64,000 nt of DNA, from contig NZ_AVPL01000001.1 in the NCBI RefSeq assembly GCF_000768695.1, forward strand, positions 62,001 to 126,000, in the 5' to 3' direction. Positions 27,040 through 36,831 of this stretch are shown one piece after another. Source of the stretch: Knoellia aerolata DSM 18566 (GTDB lineage: Bacteria > Actinomycetota > Actinomycetes > Actinomycetales > Dermatophilaceae). Under the pieces are notes generated by a model that was not told the DNA's origin, did not search any database, and saw nothing but the letters and a program-made list of their open reading frames with translations. The translations under genes were made by a program, and so were the position numbers. Position 1 is the stretch's first letter, and every line of letters starts with the position of its first letter.

Positions 27040-28173
27040 TCAGGGCGCGATGACCTGGCGCACCTCGGTGCCGGCGTGCAGCCGGTCGAGGGCGAGGTTG
27101 ACGTCGTCGAGGGGGACCCGGCTCGACGTGACGAGGGCGTCGGCCGGGAGCAGCCCCGCGGCATACAGGTCGAAGAGCCGCGGCAGGTCGCGGCGGGGGA
27201 CCGACGAGCCCATGTAGGAGCCGAGGATCGACTTCTCCTCCGCGACGAGCGACGCGATCGAGACGCCGACCTCGTGTCGGGGGTGCGGCAGCCCGGCGAC
27301 GACGATCCGGCCCCCGGTGCGCGCCGCGGCGTATGCGGTGGCGAGGGCGCCCGGGTGCCCTGCGGCCTCGACGGCCACGTGCACGCCGCCGCCGGTGAGG
27401 TCACGGATCTCCTGCACGGCGGTGTCGCTCGCGAGCACGCCGTGGGTGGCGCCGACCGCCCGCGCGGAGTCGAGCTTCGAGGCGACGGCGTCGACGGCGA
27501 TGACGGGGTGGGCCCCGGCGAGGGCCGCGGCCATGACGGCGGAGATGCCGACCCCGCCGAGCCCGACGACCGCGACGGACTCGCCGGGGCGCACCTGCGC
27601 CGTGTTGAGGACGGCACCGGCGCCGGTGAGCACGGCGCAGCCGAAGACCGCGGCCGTCTCGAGCGGCACGGCGTCCGGAACCGGCACGAGGGAGCGCGGC
27701 GACACGACGGTCAGCTCGGAGAACGCCGAGACGCCGAGGTGGTGGTGGAGCTCGCGCCCGTCGGCGTCGCGGAAGGGGCGCCGGCCGGTGACGAGCCGGG
27801 CCTCCCGGTTGGCGGCCTGGCCGTCGGCGCACCGGACCGGGTTGCCGCCCGCGCAGTCGGCGCAGCTCCCGCACGAGGGGACGTACGAGCAGACGACGCG
27901 GTCGCCCACCGCGACCGAGGTGACCCCGGCTCCGACCTCCTCGACGACACCGGCGGCCTCGTGGCCGAGGACCATCGGGAGCGGGCGTGGTCGGTCGCCG
28001 TTGACGACCGACAGGTCGGAGTGGCAGAGCCCGGCGGCGACGATCCGGACGAGCACCTCGCCCGGGCCGGGTCCGTCGAGGGTCACCTCCTCGACGGAGA
28101 GGGGCAGCGACTCGGCGAAGGGATGGACCCCGGTGGACGCGCGCAGGACCGCCGCCCTCGTCGTGATGCCCAT
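27040..28173 (-). CDS. Zinc-dependent alcohol dehydrogenase (MDR family)
   Basis: 377 residues. Catalytic Zn ligands are Cys in GLCHSD, His-Glu in LGHEAAGVVEEVG, and a Cys in VFGCAVLTG. The structural Zn loop has CGSCADCAGGNPVRC. The Rossmann motif VGLGGVGISAVMAA with a following Asp (IAVDAVASK) suggests NAD. Resembles class III-like/aryl alcohol dehydrogenases of actinobacteria, such as mycothiol-related or benzyl-alcohol enzymes, but the insertion ADGQAANREARLVTGRRPFR is not diagnostic to me. Substrate unknown. It is divergent from the cox operon. Confidence 0.9.
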   Translation of the reverse strand: MGITTRAAVLRASTGVHPFAESLPLSVEEVTLDGPGPGEVLVRIVAAGLCHSDLSVVNGDRPRPLPMVLGHEAAGVVEEVGAGVTSVAVGDRVVCSYVPSCGSCADCAGGNPVRCADGQAANREARLVTGRRPFRDADGRELHHHLGVSAFSELTVVSPRSLVPVPDAVPLETAAVFGCAVLTGAGAVLNTAQVRPGESVAVVGLGGVGISAVMAAALAGAHPVIAVDAVASKLDSARAVGATHGVLASDTAVQEIRDLTGGGVHVAVEAAGHPGALATAYAAARTGGRIVVAGLPHPRHEVGVSIASLVAEEKSILGSYMGSSVPRRDLPRLFDLYAAGLLPADALVTSSRVPLDDVNLALDRLHAGTEVRQVIAP

Positions 28174-28294
28174 GGGTGCCCCTGTCGTGTGCGGGTCGGG
28201 TCGTGGTCCGGAACCCCACCGTAGGCGTGCCTCCGCCCCCACGCCCCGGCTGTCGTGCCTTCGGCGCCCGTCCGCGCGTCCACCACGGCGGTGG

Positions 28295-28300
28295 CACAGT
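28295..28300 (+). promoter_or_regulatory. Leaderless -10-like element of the cox operon's first gene (CACAGT)
   Basis: CACAGT ends 6 nt before ATG 28307 and matches the nAnnnT spacing rule used elsewhere. It supports ATG 28307 rather than GTG 28301. A similar GACGAT at 28960 sits 6 nt before the MoxR gene. Confidence 0.4.
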
Positions 28301-28306
28301 GTGCGG

Positions 28307-28915
28307 ATGGTGCATGACGACGTGGTCGGACTCGTCCTCGCGGCGGGAGCCGGCCGCCGGATGGGCGGGCCCAAGGGCCTGCTCCGGCTCGCTCCGTCCG
28401 GCCCCACCTTCGTCGAGACCGCCGTGGCACGCCTGCGCGAGGCCGGGGTGGGGGAGGTCCACGTCGTCGTGGGGGCCTCCGCATCGGCCGTCGCGGCGCT
28501 CGCGGAGAAGGCAGGAGCCCGCGTCGTCGAGGCCCCCGACTGGGACGAGGGGATGGGCGCCTCGCTGCGCCACGGCCTCGACGCCCTGGCGGGCACGAGC
28601 GCGCAGGCGGCCCTGGTCATGCTCGTCGACCTCCCCGACGTCGGGTCGGCCGCCCACGTGCGGGTGCTGGAGGTGGCCCGCGCCAGCGCGGCGAGCGCGG
28701 CGGACGGTGGGCTCGGCAGCCTCCTGGTGCGGGCGGCATACGACGGGAAGCCGGGGCACCCCGTCCTGCTCGGGCGTGAGCACTGGGACGCGATCCGGGA
28801 GGGCGCGGTGGGTGACCGCGGAGCCCGCGGCCACCTCGACGCCGCCAGCACGCTCCTCGTCGAGTGCGGCGACCTCGCCACCGGCCGCGACGTCGACCGG
28901 CCCGCGGACCTCTGA
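28307..28915 (+). CDS. MobA/MocA-like molybdenum cofactor nucleotidyltransferase
   Basis: 202 residues with the NTP-transferase core: GLVLAAGAGRRMGGPKGLL at the N-terminus, VVGASASAV, VMLVDLPDV (metal-binding Asp), and DGKPGHPVLLGREHW. Such enzymes (MocA type) attach CMP to molybdopterin to make the MCD cofactor used by xanthine-oxidase-family proteins. It is the first gene of a cluster encoding exactly such an enzyme, which supports the assignment. CMP versus GMP specificity cannot be told by eye. Confidence 0.85.
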   Translation: MVHDDVVGLVLAAGAGRRMGGPKGLLRLAPSGPTFVETAVARLREAGVGEVHVVVGASASAVAALAEKAGARVVEAPDWDEGMGASLRHGLDALAGTSAQAALVMLVDLPDVGSAAHVRVLEVARASAASAADGGLGSLLVRAAYDGKPGHPVLLGREHWDAIREGAVGDRGARGHLDAASTLLVECGDLATGRDVDRPADL

Positions 28916-28971
28916 CCCCAGTTCCGGGGGAGTGCGTCGCCCCGGGAGGCGGCGCGTGTGACGATGCGGGC

Positions 28972-29856
28972 ATGGACTTCTCCACCGCGGCGGACCTGCG
29001 CCGGCGACTCGAGGACACCGGCTACCTCGGTGACGACGCGCTGGCCACCGTCGCATGGCTCGCCCACCGGCTCGACCGGCCGCTGCTGCTCGAGGGCGAA
29101 CCGGGCACGGGCAAGACCGCCCTCGCCGAGGCCCTCGCCGAGGCCGGGGGCGTCCCCCTCATCCGGCTCCAGTGCCACGAGGGCATCGACGCGAGCCAGG
29201 CCCTCTACGACTGGGACTTCCCGCGCCAGATCCTCCACCTGCGCGCGGTCGAGACGGTCGGGGCGGTCGGCGGCGCCACGGCGCTCGAGGACGTCGAGGC
29301 CAGCCTCTTCGACGAGCGCTTCCTCCTCGCCCGGCCGGTCCTGCGGGCACTCCGTGAGGCCCCGGCGGTGCTCCTCGTCGACGAGATCGACCGGGCCGAC
29401 GACGAGTTCGAGGCGTTCCTGCTGGAGGTCCTCTCGACGTGGCAGGTGAGCATCCCCGAGCTCGGCACGATCAAGGCCGAAACGCCGCCGCTCGTCGTCC
29501 TCACCTCGAACCGCACCCGGGAGGTGCACGACGCCCTCAAGCGACGCTGCCTCTACCACTGGCTCGAACACCCCTCTCTCGAGCGGGAGCTGGCGATCGT
29601 CCGGACCCGAGCGCCCGAGGTCCCCAAGGAGCTGGCCGAGCAGGTCGTCCGTGCCGTCCACGCGATCCGTGCCGACGCCGAGCTCATCAAGCCGCCGGGC
29701 GTCGCCGAGACCCTCGACTGGGCGCGGGCCCTCCACGAGCTCGGCACGAGGGAGCTCGACACCGCCTCCGTGGCCGCGACCCTCGGTGTCGCGGTGAAGT
29801 ACCGCGAGGACGGCGCCCGCGTCCGCGCGTCGCTCGACCGGCTGATGGCGCGGTGA
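28972..29856 (+). CDS. coxD: MoxR-type AAA+ ATPase (CoxD-like)
   Basis: 294 residues. Walker A is GEPGTGKTALAEAL, Walker B is VLLVDEIDRAD, sensor 1 is LTSNRTRE, and ALKRRCLYHWLEHP supplies the Arg finger region. CoxD is a chaperone-like AAA+ protein needed in Oligotropha to build the Cu/Mo centre of CO dehydrogenase. It works with the VWA protein CoxE encoded next, 7 bp downstream. In a form II locus its exact job is unproven. Confidence 0.9.
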   Translation: MDFSTAADLRRRLEDTGYLGDDALATVAWLAHRLDRPLLLEGEPGTGKTALAEALAEAGGVPLIRLQCHEGIDASQALYDWDFPRQILHLRAVETVGAVGGATALEDVEASLFDERFLLARPVLRALREAPAVLLVDEIDRADDEFEAFLLEVLSTWQVSIPELGTIKAETPPLVVLTSNRTREVHDALKRRCLYHWLEHPSLERELAIVRTRAPEVPKELAEQVVRAVHAIRADAELIKPPGVAETLDWARALHELGTRELDTASVAATLGVAVKYREDGARVRASLDRLMAR

Positions 29857-29863
29857 CCCGGTC

Positions 29864-30976
29864 GTGACGACCGCGGTGCGCCCGGCCGAGGAGGTCCTCC
29901 TCGGCTTCGCGCGCGCCCTCCGAGCCGCGGGTGTCGCGGTCACCGCCGACCGGGAGCGCACCTACCTGCTGGCCGTCTCGACCGTGGGCCTGGACGACCA
30001 GGCCGCGACGTATGCCGCGGGGCGGGCCACGCTGTGCGGCTCACCGTCAGACCTCGAGCGCTACGACCTCGTGTATGCCGCATGGTTCGGTGCCGAACGC
30101 CCCGGCGCGGCCCGCCGTGCTCCCGTCCGACCCCCGACGACGATGGCCGACCTGCGGGGTGAGCCGCCGCCGGGCGAACCGGACGAGGGCCTCGACCAGG
30201 ATGCGGTCCGGGCGACGGCCAGCGACACGGAGGTGCTGCGGCACAGGGACATCGCCGCGATGTCGGCGAGCGAGCGCGCGATGCTCACGCGGATGTTCGC
30301 GACGCTCCGGCCGCGACCACCGAGGCGGCTCGCCCACCGACGCAGGCCCTCCCGACGCGGCGACGTCGATGCCCGGGCGACGTTGCGCGACATGCTGCGC
30401 CGCCACGGCGAGCCCGGCCCGATCCGCCACCGTCGTCGCACCGACCGGCCCCGCCGTGTCGTCCTGCTGCTCGACGTGTCGGGGTCGATGAGCGCCTACG
30501 CCGACTCCCTCCTGCGGCTCGCGCACGTGTGGTGCCGGTCCGACGGCCCGGTCGAGGTCTTCACGCTCGGGACCCGCCTCACCCACGTCACCGCCGCCCT
30601 GCGCCAGCCCGACGCGGACCGGGCCCTCGTGGCAGCCGGTCGCGCCATCCCGGACTGGTCCGGGGGCACCCGCCTGGCCGACGGCCTCAGGGCGTTCCTC
30701 GACCGCTGGGGACGGCGGGGGATGGCCCGCGGCGCCGTCGTCGTCGTCATCAGCGACGGGTGGGAGCGGACCGACCCCGATGCCCTCGCGGAGCAGATGC
30801 GCCGGGTCGCCGGCCTCGCCCACCGCGTCGTCTGGGCCAACCCGCACCAGGGGCACGCGGCCTACGAGCCGGTGCAGCAGGGCATCGTCGCGGCCCTGCC
30901 GTACGTTGACACCTTCGTCGCCGGCCACTCGATGGCCGCGTTCGCCGAGCTCCTGGAGGTGGTTGCGGATGCGTGA
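29864..30976 (+). CDS. coxE: VWA-domain protein (CoxE-like)
   Basis: 370 residues. The C-terminal VWA domain has the MIDAS motif DVSGSMS, then TRL and SDGWERTD. The N-terminal half is an Arg-rich helical region (LRPRPPRRLAHRRRPSRRGD). CoxE-family proteins pair with the MoxR ATPase of the same cluster. Start is GTG 29864, 7 bp after coxD. The end overlaps the XdhC gene by 8 bp. Confidence 0.9.
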   Translation: MTTAVRPAEEVLLGFARALRAAGVAVTADRERTYLLAVSTVGLDDQAATYAAGRATLCGSPSDLERYDLVYAAWFGAERPGAARRAPVRPPTTMADLRGEPPPGEPDEGLDQDAVRATASDTEVLRHRDIAAMSASERAMLTRMFATLRPRPPRRLAHRRRPSRRGDVDARATLRDMLRRHGEPGPIRHRRRTDRPRRVVLLLDVSGSMSAYADSLLRLAHVWCRSDGPVEVFTLGTRLTHVTAALRQPDADRALVAAGRAIPDWSGGTRLADGLRAFLDRWGRRGMARGAVVVVISDGWERTDPDALAEQMRRVAGLAHRVVWANPHQGHAAYEPVQQGIVAALPYVDTFVAGHSMAAFAELLEVVADA

Positions 30977-32090
30977 GGTCCTCACCGAGCTGCGCCGGTG
31001 GTGGGACGCCGGAGAGAGCACCGCCGTCGGCACCGTCGTCGACACCTTCCGCTCCTCGCCCCGCCCGCCCGGCGCCTCGATGCTCGTCGGGCCGAGCGGT
31101 GAGGCCGTCGGGTCCGTCTCCGGAGGCTGCGTCGAGGGCGCCGTCTACGAGGAGGGTCAGGACGTCCTGCGCTCGGGCACGGCACGACTCGTGCACTACG
31201 GCATCTCGGACGACACGGCATACAGCGTGGGCCTGACCTGTGGGGGACAGCTCGACGTCTTCGTCGAGCAGGTCGACCGCCGGACCTTCCCCGACTTCGG
31301 CGAGGTCGCCGACGACATCGACGCGGGGCGCCCCGTCGCCGTCGCGACGGTCGTGGCCCACCCCGACCCGGCCCGCGTCGGGAGCCGGCTCGTCGTGCGC
31401 CCCGACACGGTGAGCGGGTCGCTGGGGTCGCGGCGCGCCGACGAGGCCGTCACCGACGACGTGCGCGGACTCCTCGCCACCGCCCAGACCGAGACGTTGA
31501 CCTACGGCCCGGAGGGGGAACGACGGGGCGAGGGCATGCGCGTCTTCGTCGCCGCCCACGCCCCCAAGCCGCGGATGATCGTCTTCGGCGCCATCGACTT
31601 CGCGGCGGCGGTCGCCGAGCTCGGCCACTTCCTCGGGTATGCCGTCACGGTGTGCGATGCGCGTCCGGTCTTCGCGACCCCCGCACGGCTCCCGGCCGCG
31701 GACGAGGTCGTCGTCGCGTGGCCGCACACCTACCTCACGGCCGAGGCGGCGGCCGGCCGGGTCGACGGGCGCACCGTGCTCTGCGTGCTCACCCACGACC
31801 CGAAGTTCGACGTGCCCCTGCTCGAGGTCGCGCTGCGGCTGCCCGAGGTGGGCTACGTCGGGGCCATGGGGTCGCGGCGCACCCACGACGAGCGCACGGA
31901 GCGCCTGCGCGAGGCCGGGCTGACCGACGACGAGCTGGCCCGGTTGTCGTCGCCGATCGGGCTCGACCTCGGCGCGCGCACCCCCCAGGAGACCGCGGTG
32001 TCGATCGCCGCGGAGATCATCGCGCTCCAGTGGGGAGGTCACGGCGACCGCCTCTCCGAGCGCGGCGGGCCGATCCACCTGCACGGCTGA
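30969..32090 (+). CDS. coxF: XdhC/CoxF-family Mo-cofactor maturation protein
   Basis: 373 residues. N-terminal XdhC/CoxI domain (AVGTVVDTFRSSPRPPGASMLVGPSGEAVGSVSGGCVEGAVYEE, with the conserved SGGCVE) and a C-terminal Rossmann domain (IVFGAIDFAAAVAELGHFLGYAVTVCDARP, then VGYVGAMGSRRTHDERTERL). XdhC-type proteins bind the molybdenum cofactor, help sulfurate it, and insert it into xanthine-oxidase-family enzymes. The Rossmann motif reads GAIDFA rather than GAGHVA. ATG 30969 lies within the coxE end. Confidence 0.9.
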   Translation: MREVLTELRRWWDAGESTAVGTVVDTFRSSPRPPGASMLVGPSGEAVGSVSGGCVEGAVYEEGQDVLRSGTARLVHYGISDDTAYSVGLTCGGQLDVFVEQVDRRTFPDFGEVADDIDAGRPVAVATVVAHPDPARVGSRLVVRPDTVSGSLGSRRADEAVTDDVRGLLATAQTETLTYGPEGERRGEGMRVFVAAHAPKPRMIVFGAIDFAAAVAELGHFLGYAVTVCDARPVFATPARLPAADEVVVAWPHTYLTAEAAAGRVDGRTVLCVLTHDPKFDVPLLEVALRLPEVGYVGAMGSRRTHDERTERLREAGLTDDELARLSSPIGLDLGARTPQETAVSIAAEIIALQWGGHGDRLSERGGPIHLHG

Positions 32091-32157
32091 CCCCGACCCC
32101 GTCGGGACATGGGCGCGCCGCCCCATGCGGCTCGAACCTGGGACTTTCCCCGAACGC

Positions 32158-32187
32158 TTGCGACGGACGTCGATGTGAGTTCAAGAT
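32158..32187 (+). promoter_or_regulatory. Possible promoter for coxSLMG (TTGCGA-18-CAAGAT)
   Basis: TTGCGA at 32158-32163 and CAAGAT at 32182-32187 have an 18-bp spacer, predicting a leader of about 27 nt with the ribosome site AAGGAAGG before ATG 32221. It would give the structural genes their own promoter, separate from the accessory genes upstream. Confidence 0.35.
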
Positions 32188-32220
32188 CAACTACCGCACC
32201 ACCCCGCCAAGGAAGGGTCA

Positions 32221-32721
32221 ATGATGACTCGGATTTCGGTCACGGTCGACGGCTCGACCTACAGCGACGAGGTCGAGCCCCGCATGCTCCTCGTGCACTA
32301 CCTGCGAGAGGTGGTGGGCAAGGTGGGGACCGTGATCGGCTGCGACACGAGCAACTGCGGCGCGTGCACCGTCCACCTCGACGGGGTGAGCGTGAAGTCG
32401 TGCAACCTGTTGGCCGTCCAGGCCGACGGGCACGAGGTGTCGACGATCGAGGGCCTGGCCAGGGACGGAGTCCTGCACCCGATGCAGGAGGCGTTCCGGG
32501 CGTGCCACGCCCTCCAGTGCGGCTACTGCACGCCGGGGATGATCATGCAGAGCCTTGACGTGGTCCGGGAGAACCCGACCCCGTCCGAGGAGGAGATCCG
32601 CAAGGGCCTCGAGGGGAACCTCTGCCGGTGCACCGGCTACCACAACATCGTGCGCGCGGTGGAGCAGGGCGCCGCCGCGATGGCCGGCAGCCGCACCGCC
32701 GACGTCATGGCGGGTGAGTGA
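32221..32721 (+). CDS. coxS: CO dehydrogenase-like 2Fe-2S small subunit
   Basis: 166 residues. The plant-type 2Fe-2S motif CDTSNCGACTVHLDG lies near residues 40-55 and the second cluster motif is QCGYCTPGM ... NLCRCTGYHNI. It transfers electrons from the Mo site in the large subunit to FAD in the medium subunit. ATG 32221 (or 32224) follows a strong ribosome site. Gene order S-L-M is the form II order, unlike M-S-L of form I. Confidence 0.93.
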   Translation: MMTRISVTVDGSTYSDEVEPRMLLVHYLREVVGKVGTVIGCDTSNCGACTVHLDGVSVKSCNLLAVQADGHEVSTIEGLARDGVLHPMQEAFRACHALQCGYCTPGMIMQSLDVVRENPTPSEEEIRKGLEGNLCRCTGYHNIVRAVEQGAAAMAGSRTADVMAGE

Positions 32722-32722
32722 C

Positions 32723-35245
32723 ATGAGCATCAGCCCCGAGGCGGTGGCCGAGGAGATCGAGGACCGGGTCGACGTCGACGACACCGGTGGCGGTGGCGAG
32801 GTCGGCCGCGCCCGTGTCCGCAAGGAGGACCAGCGGCTCATCACCGGCCGCACGAGGTGGACCGACAACATCGTCCTGCCCGGCATGCTGCACATCGTCA
32901 CCGTGCGCAGCCCGTTCGCCCACGCGAGGATCACGGCGATCGACACGACCGAGGCGAAGGCGTCGCCCGGCGTCATGGACGTCATCACCGGCGCCGACGT
33001 CAAGGACGAGCAGGGCGCGCTCCCGTGCGCCTGGCCGATCACGGCCGACCAGAAGAGCCAGCCCCACCCCGCCATCGCCGTCGACCGGGTCGCCTTCGCC
33101 GGCGAGGTCGTGGCCGTCGTCGTGGCGCGCACCGTCGCCCAGGCGCGCGACGCCGCCGAGCTCGTCGACGTCGACTACGACGAGCTGCCCGCGGTGCTCG
33201 ACCTGCGCACCGCGGCCGCGGGAGGCGACCTCGCCCACCCCGACCTCGGGACCAACGTCAGCGCGACGTGGGTGTTCGACTCCAAGGAGGCCGGCACCGG
33301 CGACGACGTCGACGCCGCGATCGAGACCGCCAGGGCCGAGGGCATCGTCCTCGAGCGGGAGTACCGGCAGCAGCGGCTCATCCCGTCGTTCATGGAGCCG
33401 CGTTCGGTCGTCGTCGACCCCACCGGCGAGCAGATGACGATGTGGTCCTCCACGCAGGTGCCCCACATCCTCAGGCTCATGCTCGCGCTGACCCTCGACG
33501 TCTCCGAGTCCAAGGTCCGGGTCATCGCGCCCGATGTCGGCGGCGGCTTCGGCGGCAAGCTCCAGGTCACGCCCGAGGAGATCATCACGTTCCTCGCGGC
33601 CCGTCGGACGGGCCGCCCGGTCAAGTGGACCGAGACGCGCAGCGAGTCGCTGCTCTCGGCCCACCACGGCCGCGACCAGTGGCAGAAGCTCACCCTGGCC
33701 GCGACCAAGGACGGCACCGTCACCGGTCTCAAGGTCGACCTGCTCGCCGACATGGGTGCCTACCTCGGCCTCGTCACGCCGGGCGTCCCGATCCTCGGGG
33801 CGTTCATGTACAACGCGATCTACAAGTTCCCGGCGTACCGCTTCACCTGCGAGAACATCTTCACCAACAAGACGTGGACCGACGCCTACCGCGGGGCCGG
33901 ACGGCCCGAGGCCACCTTCGCCATCGAACGGCTCATGACCGAGCTCGCCGTGGAGCTCGGTGTCGACCCGCTGGAGATCCGCGAGAAGAACTGGATCAAG
34001 CACGAGGAGTTCCCGTTCGCGAGCGTGTGTGGCCTCGAGTACGACTCGGGCAACTATGAGGCGGCCACGGCCCGCGCCAAGGAGCTCTTCGACTATGACG
34101 GCCTCCGCGCCGAGCAGAAGCGGCGCCGTGAGAGCGGCGACACCGTGCAGCTCGGTCTCGGCATCTCGACCTTCACGGAGATGTGCGGGCTCGCACCGTC
34201 GCGCGTCCTCGGCTCGTTGAGCTACGGCGCGGGAGGGTGGGAGAACGCCAGTGTGCGGATGCTGCCCACCGGCAAGGTCGAGGTCGTCACCGGGTCGTCA
34301 GCCCACGGCCAGGGCCACGAGACCGCGTGGAGCCAGATCGTCGCCGACGAGCTCGGCATCCCGTTCGAGGACATCGAGATCCTCCACGGCGACACCCAGG
34401 TCTCGGCCCGGGGCATGGACACCTACGGCTCGCGCAGCCTCGTCGTGGGCGGGCAGGCAGTCATCATGGCCTCGCGCAAGGTCGTCGAGAAGGCCAAGCC
34501 CATCGCGGCCCACCTGCTCGAGGCGGCGGTCGAGGACCTCGAGTTCTCGGCTGGCTCCTTCACGGTCCGTGGCACGGGCAAGGGGATCAGCCTGGGGGAG
34601 GTCTCGCTCGCGACCTTCGCGGGCCACAACCTGCCTGACGGCATCGAGCCCAACCTCGACTCGGACGCGACGTTCGACCCCTCGAACTTCTCGTTCCCGC
34701 ACGGCACCCACCTGTGCGCGGTCGAGGTCGACACCGAGACCGGCCAGGTGAGGATGCGCGACTACGTCGCCGTCGACGACATCGGCAACGTCGTCAACCC
34801 GCTCATCGTCGAGGGCCAGGTCCACGGCGGTCTCCTCCAGGGCATCGCGCAGGCGCTCTGGGAGGAGGCGGTCCACGACGAGTCGGGCACGCTCGTCACG
34901 GGCTCCTTCGTCGACTACACGCTCCCGACCGCAGCCGACACGATCAGCTTCACGACCGACCGCACCGTGTCACCGGCCACGTCAAACGACCTCGGCGCCA
35001 AGGGTGTCGGCGAAGCCGGGTGCATCGCCTCGACCCCCGCGGTCGTCAACGCGGTCATCGACGCGGTGCGCCACTTCGGCGTCGACGACATCGTCATGCC
35101 GTGCACCCCCGAGCGGGTGTGGTCGGCGATCCAGTCGGCCCGGGCCGGCGGCACGAGCGAGACCACCCCCGAGGCCCAGCCGCACTTCGTCGAGGGTGAG
35201 CCCAACCAGGATCCCGGCACCGGAGCCGAAGGAGGCACCCGATGA
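32723..35245 (+). CDS. coxL: CO dehydrogenase-like large subunit, form II
   Basis: 840 residues with the aldehyde oxidase/xanthine dehydrogenase molybdopterin domains. The active-site loop is AYRGAGR (near residue 388), which marks form II (xanthine dehydrogenase-like). The catalytic Cu-binding loop AYxCSFR of form I is absent. The catalytic Glu lies in GVGEAGC (about 763). Cofactor segments include [11 protein letters not shown] and [21 protein letters not shown]. It binds Mo-MCD. True substrate is unknown; CO oxidation at useful rates is unlikely from the loop. ATG 32723 follows the coxS stop by one base. Confidence 0.93.
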   Translation: MSISPEAVAEEIEDRVDVDDTGGGGEVGRARVRKEDQRLITGRTRWTDNIVLPGMLHIVTVRSPFAHARITAIDTTEAKASPGVMDVITGADVKDEQGALPCAWPITADQKSQPHPAIAVDRVAFAGEVVAVVVARTVAQARDAAELVDVDYDELPAVLDLRTAAAGGDLAHPDLGTNVSATWVFDSKEAGTGDDVDAAIETARAEGIVLEREYRQQRLIPSFMEPRSVVVDPTGEQMTMWSSTQVPHILRLMLALTLDVSESKVRVIAPDVGGGFGGKLQVTPEEIITFLAARRTGRPVKWTETRSESLLSAHHGRDQWQKLTLAATKDGTVTGLKVDLLADMGAYLGLVTPGVPILGAFMYNAIYKFPAYRFTCENIFTNKTWTDAYRGAGRPEATFAIERLMTELAVELGVDPLEIREKNWIKHEEFPFASVCGLEYDSGNYEAATARAKELFDYDGLRAEQKRRRESGDTVQLGLGISTFTEMCGLAPSRVLGSLSYGAGGWENASVRMLPTGKVEVVTGSSAHGQGHETAWSQIVADELGIPFEDIEILHGDTQVSARGMDTYGSRSLVVGGQAVIMASRKVVEKAKPIAAHLLEAAVEDLEFSAGSFTVRGTGKGISLGEVSLATFAGHNLPDGIEPNLDSDATFDPSNFSFPHGTHLCAVEVDTETGQVRMRDYVAVDDIGNVVNPLIVEGQVHGGLLQGIAQALWEEAVHDESGTLVTGSFVDYTLPTAADTISFTTDRTVSPATSNDLGAKGVGEAGCIASTPAVVNAVIDAVRHFGVDDIVMPCTPERVWSAIQSARAGGTSETTPEAQPHFVEGEPNQDPGTGAEGGTR

Positions 35246-36096
35246 TCCCCGCAGCCTTCGACTACCTCGCCCCGACCTCGGTCGAGGACGCGCTCGCGGC
35301 GCTCGCCGAGCACGGCGACGAGGCCAAGGTGCTGGGCGGCGGCCAGTCGCTGCTCCCCGTCCTGCGGATGCGGCTCGGCGACCCCTCGGTCGTCGTCGAC
35401 CTCGGCCGGATCGACGCGTTGCGCGGCATCACCGACGACGGCGACCACCTCGTCATCGGCGCGATGACGGCATACGTCGACCTCATCGCAAGCGAGGCCG
35501 TGCGCGAGCACGCGACCGTCCTCACCAAGGCCGTCGAGGAGGTGGCCGACCCCCAGATCCGCCACCGCGGCACCGTCGGTGGAGCGCTCGTGCACGCGGA
35601 CCCGGCCGGTGACGTCGCGGCCCCGATCCTCGCTCTCGAGGCCCAGCTCGTCATCACCGGACCGGGTGGCGAGCGGACCGTCCCGGCGAGCGACTTCTTC
35701 ACCGGCCTGTTCGAGACCGCCGTCGGCGACGGCGAGCTGCTCACGTCGATCCGCATCCCGAAGCACACGGGCTGGGGCGGGCACTACGAGAAGTTCGTGC
35801 GCGTCGTCCACCAGTGGTCGATCGTCGCCGTCGCGGCGACCGTGCGCACCGAGGGCGGCACGATCGCCGAGGCGCGCATCGGCCTGACGAACATGGGCCT
35901 CACCGCGTTGCGTGCGAGGAGCGTCGAGCAGGCCCTCGTCGGCTGCGAGGTCAGCGAGGCAGCCATCGGCGCGGCCTGCGCCTCGGCCGCCGACGGCACC
36001 GAGCCGCCGAGCGACCTCAACGGCAGTGCCGACTACCGGCGCGCGCTGGCCCCCGTCCTCACGAGGCGAGCCGTCCTGGCCGCGGCGGGAGGCTGA
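35242..36096 (+). CDS. coxM: CO dehydrogenase-like FAD-binding medium subunit
   Basis: 284 residues. FAD contacts are KVLGGGQSLLPVLRMRL and the conserved QIRHRGTVGGALVHADPAGD. Folds as in the PCMH FAD domain. It receives electrons from the 2Fe-2S subunit and passes them to an unknown acceptor (probably quinone). ATG 35242 overlaps the coxL stop (ATGA). Confidence 0.93.
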   Translation: MIPAAFDYLAPTSVEDALAALAEHGDEAKVLGGGQSLLPVLRMRLGDPSVVVDLGRIDALRGITDDGDHLVIGAMTAYVDLIASEAVREHATVLTKAVEEVADPQIRHRGTVGGALVHADPAGDVAAPILALEAQLVITGPGGERTVPASDFFTGLFETAVGDGELLTSIRIPKHTGWGGHYEKFVRVVHQWSIVAVAATVRTEGGTIAEARIGLTNMGLTALRARSVEQALVGCEVSEAAIGAACASAADGTEPPSDLNGSADYRRALAPVLTRRAVLAAAGG

Positions 36097-36099
36097 TCC

Positions 36100-36816
36100 G
36101 TGGAGCTGCACCACGAGTTCACCGTGCCCGCGGACGCCGACCACGCCTGGGAGACCCTGCTCGACCTCGAACGCGTCGGCGGCTGCTTCCCCGGGGCCAC
36201 CGTCACCGAGTTCTCGCACGACGGCTTCTCGGGCACGGTCAAGGTCAAGCTCGGTCCGATCTCGCTCGTGTATGCCGGCTCCGGCACCTTCGTCGAACGC
36301 GACGCCACCGCGCGGCGTGCCGTCATCGAGGCCATGGGCAAGGACAAGCGGGGCAACGGCACCGCAGGCGCGACCGTGACGCTCCAGCTCTCGCCCGTGG
36401 GTGACCAGACCAAGGTCGAGGTCGACACGGACCTGGCCATCACGGGCAAGCCGGCGCAGTTCGGTCGGGGCGTCATGCAGGACGTCTCCGACAAGCTGCT
36501 GCGCCAGTTCGTCGACTGCATCGAGAGCCAGTTCGTCGCTCCGGCGGAGGACGGTGCGGCTGCGGGCGTGGCAGGCGTGGCGTCGGCGCAGGCAGGTGAC
36601 GAGGCGGAGGCCGCCGGGTCGGCGCACGCGGCCATGGCGGCCGCGTCCGCACCGGTGCGTGCACCGGCGGCGAGGCGACCCACACCGGTGGTCGACGAGG
36701 CGATCGACCTCGGTGCGGTCGCCCTGCCGTCGGCGGTCAGGCAGTGGGGACCGTATGCCGTCGCCGGCCTGATCGGGATCCTCATCGGCTACGCGATCGG
36801 TCGCGACCGCGGCTGA
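36100..36816 (+). CDS. coxG: CoxG-like SRPBCC protein with C-terminal membrane anchor
   Basis: 238 residues. An SRPBCC (START-like) domain fills residues 1-150 (LHHEFTVPADADHAWETLLDLERVGGCFPGATV). Then comes an Ala-rich linker of about 60 residues and one C-terminal helix (YAVAGLIGILIGYAIGRDRG) that probably anchors it to the membrane. CoxG recruits the Cox enzyme to the membrane in Oligotropha, and homologues have been linked to quinone transport in Huc/CoxG systems. GTG 36100 follows coxM by 3 bp. Confidence 0.88.
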   Translation: MELHHEFTVPADADHAWETLLDLERVGGCFPGATVTEFSHDGFSGTVKVKLGPISLVYAGSGTFVERDATARRAVIEAMGKDKRGNGTAGATVTLQLSPVGDQTKVEVDTDLAITGKPAQFGRGVMQDVSDKLLRQFVDCIESQFVAPAEDGAAAGVAGVASAQAGDEAEAAGSAHAAMAAASAPVRAPAARRPTPVVDEAIDLGAVALPSAVRQWGPYAVAGLIGILIGYAIGRDRG

Positions 36817-36831
36817 CGGGCGCCGACGAGG

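Noticed and set aside
32723-35245. True (form I) aerobic CO dehydrogenase
   Set aside because: The active-site loop is AYRGAGR, not AYxCSFR, and the subunit order is S-L-M.
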